Source: Prevotella sp. CAG:1031
GTDB lineage: Bacteria > Bacteroidota > Bacteroidia > Bacteroidales > Muribaculaceae
Assembly (NCBI GenBank): GCA_000431215.1
Contig: HF985612.1
Location: 1 to 22,100 of the forward strand
Direction: 5' to 3'
Length of the DNA: 22,100 nucleotides
A program made the translations under genes and the position numbers. Under the pieces are notes generated by a model. The model worked only from the letters and a program-made list of their open reading frames with translations, made no database searches and had not been told where the DNA came from. Position 1 is the stretch's first letter. Every line of letters begins with the position of its first letter. Shown here piece after piece: positions 14,666 to 20,002 of the stretch.

Positions 14666-15130
14666 TTACTTGACTGCTACTTTGAACGACATATCATTGA
14701 TTTTCACAATATAAACGCCCGGAACAAAGCAATCGAGGCATATCTCGACGAGGCCGTCGACAACCTCGTCGGCGGCCGCAAGCCGTCCGTCGAGTCGATA
14801 GATGCTTACCTCCGTGCCGTCGGCAACGCCGCTGACAACAATCTTTCGGCCCTCCTGCTCTATCTCGGGGGAGTCGGCGTCGACACTGCCGATAGCAGCG
14901 TCAGAACCGTGGCTCATGCCGACAATATCATTGCGAGAAATTTCGACCTTGCCCGAAGCCGCGCTTTCGGCAACCATATTCTCGGTGTCGAAACTGATAG
15001 CGAGGTCATCGGCCAGTGTGATGGCAACGCTCGAACCGTCGCGAAGATCGACATTGAGCGTCTTGAATCCTGCCGCCCATAACGACGACATGGATGCCAG
15101 CATAAATGTGAGTAATAGAATTTTTTTCAT
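14666..15130 (-). CDS. small secreted protein with a T9SS-type-A-like C-terminal tail
   Basis: The 154-residue protein has a clear signal peptide (MKKILLLTFMLASMSSLWAA, cleavage near residue 20). A short beta module follows (residues ~22-75: TLNVDLRDGSSVAITLADDL, ISFDTENMV, VEISRNDIVGM). The C-terminal domain (about 90-154) runs through VSGVADGTEVSIYRLDGRLA to PGVYIVKINDMSFKVAVK. That end has the strand pattern of type IX secretion (Por-secretion) type A sorting domains, in which a 'GxYxxxx...K..x' strand closes the protein. This is a resemblance by eye, not a profile hit. It is the first gene of a three-ORF unit and has a good promoter 35-65 bases upstream. Confidence 0.8.
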   Translation of the reverse strand: MKKILLLTFMLASMSSLWAAGFKTLNVDLRDGSSVAITLADDLAISFDTENMVAESAASGKVEISRNDIVGMSHGSDAAIGSVDADSPEIEQEGRKIVVSGVADGTEVSIYRLDGRLAAADEVVDGLVEICLDCFVPGVYIVKINDMSFKVAVK

Positions 15131-15164
15131 AAAACAGTTATTGTGATTGGTAATATGTAATGTT

Positions 15165-15195
15165 CAAAGATACGATTTATCGGCATTTCGGCAAA
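15165..15195 (-). promoter_or_regulatory. Bacteroidetes-type promoter of the secreted-protein operon
   Basis: On the minus strand TTTG (15195-15192) is followed after 19 bases by TATCTTTG (15172-15165), matching the TTTG-N19/20-TAnnTTTG consensus. The predicted transcription start near 15158 gives a leader of about 28 bases before the ATG at 15130. Apart from this promoter the 316-base gap 15131-15446 is AT-rich and shows no gene. Confidence 0.7.
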
Positions 15196-15446
15196 TTTTG
15201 CCACCTAAAGCGCCGAAAAGCATAACGCCTTATCGCAACGCCACGAAAATATCAAGCAATTGTTATAATCACCTTAATCTGAATTAAGAAATGCCGCCCA
15301 TAAAATTATTTTAACAATTTGCCGCGTCCCGGCCGACACTAATCTGATATTAACGATGCGACGCCCTCTTTTAACTCTTTTTGAGCAACCATCCGCGATA
15401 AACGGTTGTTATTCAAGAGAACAACAAAATTCTAAAACTATATATT

Positions 15447-15755
15447 ATGGACTGCAACTGTAAATCCGACAAAGAAAAACGCTCCTACCACTTCAACATC
15501 TCCGAAGTAGTCGACTGTAAAATTCAGGAAGTCATGAACTTCAACTTCGGCGGCCACCACGACCTCGCCGCCATGGTTGAGAGAGTCAACGAAAAAGGCG
15601 ACATCTCCGAAAAACACGCCAAAGAACTCGTAGTCGGCATCCGCCTGCTCCACCACGTGCTCAAGAAATGCGCCGGTGACAACAGCATTTTCTCCGACTT
15701 CTACCCCGTCTTCGAAGAATTCAAGAAAGCCGTCAAAGACCACTACAACGGCTAA
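15447..15755 (+). CDS. small His/Cys-containing protein of unknown function
   Basis: The 102-residue protein starts MDCNCKSDKEKRSYHFNISE and is mostly predicted helical after a short strand. It has a His pair (FGGHHDLAAM, near residue 37-38), a second HH (LLHHVLKKC, ~69-70) and Cys at 3, 5, 24 and 75. No signal peptide or membrane segment is visible. The codon choice and composition match the GC-rich neighbours, so it looks like a resident gene. I do not recognise the family. The paired Cys and His could bind a metal, but nothing else supports that. It is monocistronic, with a hairpin after it, and just beyond that begins the first copy of the composite palindromic repeat. Confidence 0.75.
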   Translation: MDCNCKSDKEKRSYHFNISEVVDCKIQEVMNFNFGGHHDLAAMVERVNEKGDISEKHAKELVVGIRLLHHVLKKCAGDNSIFSDFYPVFEEFKKAVKDHYNG

Positions 15756-15776
15756 CCTCCCCGCAGCTCCCACGCC

Positions 15777-15806
15777 AGCCCCGACCTCCCTCCGGAAGCC
15801 GGGGCT
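15777..15806 (+). terminator. probable hairpin terminator after the 102-aa gene
   Basis: AGCCCCG (15777-15783) and CGGGGCT (15800-15806) form a 7-bp G+C stem with a 16-base loop, 21 bases after the stop codon. There is no T tract. Confidence 0.4.
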
Positions 15807-15837
15807 GCGACATATCTTCGCGCCGTCAAAATGGATA

Positions 15838-15925
15838 GTAGGGACGCGATTCATCGCGTCCACGCCATCAACCCAATCTAAAGATGACCGCACGGTCGAT
15901 GGACTCAATCATCGTCCGCGCGGTC
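15838..15925 (+). repeat. composite palindromic REP-like element, copy A
   Basis: The element starts with GTAGG and the hairpin GGACGCGATTCATCGCGTCC (15842-15861; 9-bp arms, 2-base loop), followed by a spacer. A second palindromic block GACCGCACGGTCGATGG (15886-15902) and the end CAATCATCGTCCGCGCGGTC (15906-15925) follow. It is about 90% identical by hand alignment to the reverse complement of 19893-19985. Its core hairpin also occurs at 19119-19138 and 19525-19544. It lies between the 102-aa gene and the end of the Sel1 gene. It is most likely a non-autonomous element mobilised by the nearby RAYT. Confidence 0.85.
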
Positions 15926-15949
15926 TATGTTTTGTAATTCGCCAACTCG

Positions 15950-16948
15950 CTACATTGTTATATTATGATCATTGCAGAATCTAATGGCAATTTCATCTCC
16001 ATTTTTTGCTGCAACTTCAAACCATTGATAGGCAGTCCCTTTATTCTGCTTAGTTCCTTTCCCGTAATAATAACAATATGCCACACATCTTTGCCCCTGA
16101 GCATCCCCTATATTTGCGGCTTTTTGATATTCAATAAAAGCTAATGAATCATTCCGTTCAACACCCTGACCATATCCATAATAATTCCCAAGTTTACACA
16201 TGGCACTTGCATTCCCTTTATTTGCGGCTTTTTTATAAAACTTAAAAGCTGTATTAAAATCCTGACGAGTAACTTCTCCTAATTCGTACATCAAAGCTAG
16301 ATAAAAAAGGCCCTTATCATCCAGTAAATTTTCGTCGGCCATATCAAGCATCATAAATGCTTTTTTCTTATTACACTCGACGCCCCAACCAAAGTAATAT
16401 GCGTATGATAGAGAGGCTAAACATGATGCGTCATTTAGTTGAGCACCTTTCGTCCAATAACTAATCACCAAAGTGGAATCAACAGATGCATTATACTGTC
16501 TTTCTAATTCACTCAACATGTAATATGATTGGCCATCCCCGCGTTCTGCCGCTTTTGCGAACCAATAACGTGCAGAATCTATTTTTTCTTGGCCGGGATA
16601 TAGGTAGACGCAGCCCAATAGCCTCGTTGCTTCTGAATCGCCCTGCTTAGCCGCTGCAAAATAATACACTTTAGATTTTCCCAAACTGTGTTTAACCCCC
16701 TCTCCTAATATATATGCTCGACCAAGTAATTTCATTGCAATAATATTATCGGACTTGTGCTTTTCGGCCCATTCTATGGCCGCATCCACATTAACAGAAT
16801 CCCATAAAAACGACTTTAGACTATCTTCTGTAATCTCACCTGCCTCATATCGGGCAACTGCGGACTGGACAGTGCTACTATCTTTACATGACGTTAACAA
16901 TATAATTGATAATGTCAAAACAAATACACAATTGAACAGTTTCTTCAT
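15950..16948 (-). CDS. Sel1-repeat (SLR) lipoprotein
   Basis: The 332-residue protein has a lipoprotein signal (hydrophobic core, lipobox LLTSC with Cys21). It then has about seven Sel1/TPR-like repeats from roughly residue 60 to 325. Each has the pattern 'A...LG..Y..G.GV..D...A...Y.KAA..GD', for example LGNYYGYGQGVERNDSLAFI and KAANIGDAQGQRCVAYCYYY. Sel1 repeats form alpha-solenoids that bind other proteins, and as a lipoprotein it would do so at the envelope. It is markedly AT-richer than the surrounding chromosome and is the last gene of the minus-strand cassette. A 113-base gap separates it from the preceding gene, so it may have its own promoter. Its end lies 24 bases from repeat copy A. 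Confidence 0.88.
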   Translation of the reverse strand: MKKLFNCVFVLTLSIILLTSCKDSSTVQSAVARYEAGEITEDSLKSFLWDSVNVDAAIEWAEKHKSDNIIAMKLLGRAYILGEGVKHSLGKSKVYYFAAAKQGDSEATRLLGCVYLYPGQEKIDSARYWFAKAAERGDGQSYYMLSELERQYNASVDSTLVISYWTKGAQLNDASCLASLSYAYYFGWGVECNKKKAFMMLDMADENLLDDKGLFYLALMYELGEVTRQDFNTAFKFYKKAANKGNASAMCKLGNYYGYGQGVERNDSLAFIEYQKAANIGDAQGQRCVAYCYYYGKGTKQNKGTAYQWFEVAAKNGDEIAIRFCNDHNITM

Positions 16949-17061
16949 AACAATCCTATTATTACCGCATATTATAATTGCAAGTCATCTTTTGACAAAT
17001 ATTCTATACTTTTCATTTTCTTAACAACATTTTTTGCTTCAATAGCGACCAATAGTTAGCT

Positions 17062-17412
17062 TTATTTTTCAATTTTTAATTCGTTAGGGATAATTTCAAT
17101 GGGCGAAAGTCCATTCTTTCCTTCCACCATAATAGCCTCTCCATTTTCATCGTATTGTTTACAATCAATTTTGAGAGCCTTATTTACTGCTATGATTTCT
17201 TCTGTAAGCATTTGTAAGCACATCCCGGCAGCTTCATAATCTGAGTTTCCAGCCATATATTGTGACATTATAGCTTGATATAACTTATTATATTTTTGAT
17301 TAAGCTCTATAACTTTCAATCTGGCATTATCAATTTCTTTCTCTTGTTTAGATGCTCCGTTACAGCCCGTAAGGAGCACCAACACAACTAACAAATATAA
17401 TTTTAATCTCAT
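17062..17412 (-). CDS. small lipoprotein, unknown function
   Basis: The 116-residue protein has a lipoprotein signal with lipobox LLTGC (Cys17). A helical, charged region follows (about residues 22-85, including VIELNQKYNKLYQAIMSQYM and CLQMLTEEIIAVNKALKI), then a short C-terminal segment ending KIEK. No known domain is recognised. It is AT-rich like the rest of the cassette, lies 55 bases downstream of another small lipoprotein gene, and is followed by the Sel1 lipoprotein gene. Co-localisation of three lipoproteins suggests an envelope role. Confidence 0.75.
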   Translation of the reverse strand: MRLKLYLLVVLVLLTGCNGASKQEKEIDNARLKVIELNQKYNKLYQAIMSQYMAGNSDYEAAGMCLQMLTEEIIAVNKALKIDCKQYDENGEAIMVEGKNGLSPIEIIPNELKIEK

Positions 17413-17467
17413 AACAATTTGATTTAATTGATGTTAAATTTTGAATTTCAATGATGTATTTTTATAT

Positions 17468-17800
17468 TTAAGGAATCATATCAAGTTCTTGTTGGGCATT
17501 GCGCATATTACTTTCATATAGGAACTCATTTCCGCTCTGTCTCCAAAACTCAGCAGTTCGAAGGTGTTCTTGCGCATTTTGTTGATGTCTTTCTCGTTGT
17601 TCCATCTCATAAGAATATCGGGAAGTATAACTCTTATAATTTGAAATCACATTTTCAAGTTCCTCTATTTGTGATTTTAGAGTCGCGTTCTCTTTCTCAA
17701 GTTTTGATACCTCATATTCAAGATTTTCAATTTTACTTTGATTACAAGACGTAAACACGAGCAAGAATATGGCAAAAAAAGTCTTTATTATATATTTCAT
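17468..17800 (-). CDS. small coiled-coil lipoprotein
   Basis: The 110-residue protein has a lipoprotein signal with lipobox FTSC (Cys19). Next is a clear heptad coiled coil (about residues 25-55: IENLEYEVSKLEKENATLKS and onward to EELENVISNY). The Gln/Glu/Arg-rich helical tail (~60-110) contains RHQQNAQEHLRTAEFWRQSG. It probably oligomerises or pairs with another coiled-coil protein at the membrane. Function unknown. It lies 53 bases after the 206-aa membrane-anchored protein and belongs to the AT-rich cassette. Confidence 0.75.
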   Translation of the reverse strand: MKYIIKTFFAIFLLVFTSCNQSKIENLEYEVSKLEKENATLKSQIEELENVISNYKSYTSRYSYEMEQRERHQQNAQEHLRTAEFWRQSGNEFLYESNMRNAQQELDMIP

Positions 17801-17853
17801 AAAATTCTTTTAAGATTTTCGATCAACAAATATCAAAGCTAATTATTTAAGTT

Positions 17854-18474
17854 CTAATGATATAGGGTTATCAATCTTTGCATTTTTACTCTGTCATATC
17901 CCATATCATTCGCAATCCCAAACAAGGCATCGAATGCCTCTGGCTTGCGAGAGGATTTGACAAGATCATAGCAGGTTAACAACAGAAATTCTTTAGCTTT
18001 GGCAGGATTTATCGTAATTACCGTATTAATTAATGTATCTGAATCCGAAAACTTTGACATCATTTGTGATAATACTATCGGGGAGTCCGAAAGGCCAAAG
18101 AATTTAGCAGCTTGCCTAAACAGAATCATAGGCACGTCATCATTTAGATTATCACTAAACCCGCCAAAAAATGAGATCAGACACATTGCCGCTTCTCTTT
18201 GGCGAAGAGTTAGCTGAGATTGTATATCCTCAAGAGAATCCAATTTTTGGTCATTGTTACTATTCGGCATACTTTCCACTGTTGAATTTTCCCGATATTC
18301 AGCAGACTGCCGAATCTTTTCTTTTTGTTCGGACTCTTTATTATTGGCTCTGTAAACAAGGAATGCCCCAAGAGCGATACAAAATAATGGGCCAAAGACA
18401 CTGTTCCCTTTGAAAGCGGCTCCCAAAAAACTCAGCCCTCCAATTATTAGAAAGATATAACCGGCTATCTTCAT
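17854..18474 (-). CDS. membrane-anchored protein with a possible TerB-like helical domain
   Basis: The 206-residue protein begins with two closely spaced hydrophobic segments (about 4-20 and 26-42), followed by a charged, low-complexity linker (~45-85). The C-terminal helical domain (~88-206) has the sequence RQREAAMCLISFFGGFSDNL near its start. The pattern of a hydrophobic first helix, a short acidic loop and further helices recalls TerB-like domains, but I see no diagnostic metal-binding motif, so that assignment is tentative. Its ATG overlaps the stop of the upstream 64-aa gene by 4 bases, so the two are translationally coupled. AT-rich composition. Confidence 0.75.
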   Translation of the reverse strand: MKIAGYIFLIIGGLSFLGAAFKGNSVFGPLFCIALGAFLVYRANNKESEQKEKIRQSAEYRENSTVESMPNSNNDQKLDSLEDIQSQLTLRQREAAMCLISFFGGFSDNLNDDVPMILFRQAAKFFGLSDSPIVLSQMMSKFSDSDTLINTVITINPAKAKEFLLLTCYDLVKSSRKPEAFDALFGIANDMGYDRVKMQRLITLYH

Positions 18475-18665
18475 TTCGTTATATCTTGAGGATTTGAATC
18501 AGCGGTCTTTTTCTTGGAACAGGCTACGGCAATAATTCCGATAAATAGATTTAATAGAGAAAGCCCGAACGCCCAACCGAACCCGATTTTACGCGTATTA
18601 CCCCACATGCCAACCAATAAAGCAAGCATAAGAGCCACAATAAAGAAAAATACTTTATCTGCCAT
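18471..18665 (-). CDS. small two-helix membrane protein
   Basis: The 64-residue protein has two membrane helices (about 5-21 and 29-49) with NTRKIGFGWAF between them and a basic CSKKK tail. This layout is common among small Bacteroidetes inner-membrane proteins of unknown function. It is the first gene of the AT-rich cassette and overlaps the next one by ATGA. A promoter-like sequence lies about 380 bases upstream, leaving a long structured leader. Confidence 0.72.
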   Translation of the reverse strand: MADKVFFFIVALMLALLVGMWGNTRKIGFGWAFGLSLLNLFIGIIAVACSKKKTADSNPQDITK

Positions 18666-18699
18666 GATATTTACGTTGCCGCGGTCATCCCCTCGTTGG

Positions 18700-18950
18700 C
18701 TATTTGATTGGTTTACAAAGGGAAAGCGTAGGAATCTGTATCGGTTACCGTCCTACAACTGGAGGCTTCTCGCATTGCCCATCAATAGTCGGACGGCAAC
18801 GAAGAAGCCCTACGCTTGTATATGCAACCAATGCCTCCGGCAATATTCCTCGCGGAACACCATGCCGGCTGCAAGATAATTACATATCCATGGGCATCCA
18901 TCGTTGCTCAATCCCTGACTATTGATTGAAATTTTGCGAGAATTTCAGAG
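18700..18950. repeat. complex inverted-repeat region in the putative leader of the cassette
   Basis: The 18666-19265 gap has no convincing gene in its first half. AAAGCGTAGG (18723-18732) is complementary to CCTACGCTT (18809-18817). Inside these, GGCTTCTCGCATTGCC (18764-18779) is complementary to GGCAACGAAGAAGCC (18795-18809) with minor mismatch. CCGTCC (18748-18753 region) can also pair with GGACGG (18791-18796). A smaller hairpin TGAAATT/AATTTCA lies at 18927-18947. This could be a folded RNA leader or a small palindromic mobile element; short ORFs through it look spurious. Confidence 0.55.
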
Positions 18951-19041
18951 AGTCAAGAATCAGCGCGGATAAACGCTTTCAATTATGTCGTGCCTCCCGC
19001 CCTCTCTCCCGTGACCGGGGCTTCGATGCGGTCAGCAATCG

Positions 19042-19075
19042 CAAAGATATATATTTTCACTAATATTTATTCAAA
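19042..19075 (-). promoter_or_regulatory. promoter-like site upstream of the AT-rich cassette
   Basis: On the minus strand TTTG (19075-19072) is followed after 22 bases by TATCTTTG (19049-19042). Transcription would run leftward through the structured region and reach the 64-aa gene after about 370 bases. The spacing is slightly long for the consensus. Confidence 0.45.
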
Positions 19076-19118
19076 TCAGGCTGAAAAATAAAAGTTTTGC
19101 GGGGTCACGGGACGCGGC

Positions 19119-19138
19119 GGACGCGATGAATCGCGTCC
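19119..19138 (-). repeat. REP-like hairpin core, copy C
   Basis: The reverse complement is GGACGCGATTCATCGCGTCC, identical to the core of copies A, B and D. The flank (GTAGG on one side, GCCGCGTCC on the other) matches copy D over about 32 bases. It lies just upstream of the RAYT promoter. Confidence 0.85.
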
Positions 19139-19230
19139 CTACACGGGCGGTCATCCACGCCTCCCTGCGGAAAATATCGAAGTTTTGCGGGGGCGGGAAC
19201 ACGGGCGGGCCGTGAATTGCGGAAAAATGC

Positions 19231-19238
19231 TAACTTTG
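19231..19238 (+). promoter_or_regulatory. -7 box (TAACTTTG) of the RAYT gene
   Basis: TAACTTTG matches the Bacteroidetes -7 element and lies 27 bases before the ATG at 19266. This supports that start over the upstream in-frame ATGs at 19185 and 19227. Confidence 0.5.
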
Positions 19239-19265
19239 CATATCGTCGTTCAACTACAATGGAAA

Positions 19266-19913
19266 ATGGCTGACCGCCACCAATTTCGTGCCAATTGGCA
19301 TCCCTATGACGAAGGTCTCTACTTCGTTACAATCTGCTGTGCCGACAAACGCCATTTATTCGGAAAAATCGTCGGTGCGCAATTCATAGCGTCCACATTA
19401 GGTAGCCTCGTCAAAGAAAACATCGAGAAGATCCCTTCATATTATAACGACGTTGAAATTCTGAACCACGTCGTCATGCCGAACCACATCCATATGGTGA
19501 TATCGATTGCCACGACCCCAGTAGGGACGCGATTCATCGCGTCCGCCGCGTCCGAAACTTCCAAAACGCCCGAAACGTCCAAAGCCTTCCAAGCCTCCCC
19601 CGCCTCCCCGCAAAAACTCGGATGTCTTAGACAAAGCCGCCACGAAGCGCCTGAGTCACAGGATTTCCATCACAACAGCCGTCTGGCCTCTGTGGTAGGA
19701 GCATTTAAGGCCGGCGTGACACGTCAGGCACGTGCGCGACAAAACCCAAGCCAATCAGGCAATCCCGAAATCTGGCAACAAAGGTTTCACGAATATATAA
19801 TACGGAGCGAGCGTGCCTACACGAACATCATGAATTACATTGACAATAATGTAGCGAATTGGCGTAACGACACTTTCAACGATAAAAAGATTGACTGCGC
19901 GGACGATGATTGA
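19266..19913 (+). CDS. REP-associated tyrosine transposase (RAYT, Y1/HUH family)
   Basis: The 215-residue protein has the RAYT layout: N-terminal FRANWHPYDEGLYFVTICCADKRHLFG (split about residues 7-33), the HUH-type motif MPNHIHMVI with His74 and His76, and a C-terminal block EIWQQRFHEYIIRSERAYTN. That block is followed by NYIDNNVANW, where Tyr191 is the likely catalytic Tyr. These enzymes cut and rejoin single-stranded DNA at short palindromic REP elements. Residues ~83-135 form an unusual insertion, part of which (VGTRFIAS) is the translated core of the REP-like repeat. A degenerate copy is translated earlier as VGAQFIAS (~36-43), and the last codons lie in repeat copy B. The start at 19266 is chosen from the family N-terminus and the promoter box. 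Confidence 0.9.
   Translation: MADRHQFRANWHPYDEGLYFVTICCADKRHLFGKIVGAQFIASTLGSLVKENIEKIPSYYNDVEILNHVVMPNHIHMVISIATTPVGTRFIASAASETSKTPETSKAFQASPASPQKLGCLRQSRHEAPESQDFHHNSRLASVVGAFKAGVTRQARARQNPSQSGNPEIWQQRFHEYIIRSERAYTNIMNYIDNNVANWRNDTFNDKKIDCADDD
19525..19544 (+). repeat. REP-like hairpin core, copy D, inside the RAYT gene
   Basis: GGACGCGATTCATCGCGTCC is identical to the cores of copies A, B and C and is read in frame as part of VGTRFIAS. A degraded relative (TGCGCAATTCATAGCGTCC) lies at about 19375-19394 in the same gene. Confidence 0.9.
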
Positions 19914-19985
19914 CAGCCATCGACCGCGCGGTCATCTTTAGGTTGGGCGTATTGACAGCGCGGACGCGATGAATCGCGTCCGTAC
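19893..19985 (-). repeat. composite palindromic REP-like element, copy B
   Basis: Read on the minus strand it repeats copy A over its full length: hairpin core at 19981-19962, spacer, the GACCGCGCGGTC perfect palindrome (19933-19922), and CAATCATCGTCCGCGCAGTC at the end. By hand alignment about nine substitutions and five inserted bases separate the copies. It overlaps the last seven codons of the RAYT gene and ends 17 bases from the GH20 stop, where its hairpin could also help end GH20 transcripts. Confidence 0.85.
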
Positions 19986-20002
19986 AAACGAATTTCTCGG
20001 TC

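Noticed and set aside
18514..18879. Plus-strand ORF of 121 codons across the cassette start
   Set aside because: It overlaps the 64-aa membrane-protein gene in antisense, has no domain, and runs through inverted-repeat DNA.
15838..19985. CRISPR-like interpretation of the repeated 20-base palindrome
   Set aside because: Copies are far apart, in both orientations, partly within genes and without regular spacers; REP-like elements with a RAYT explain them better.
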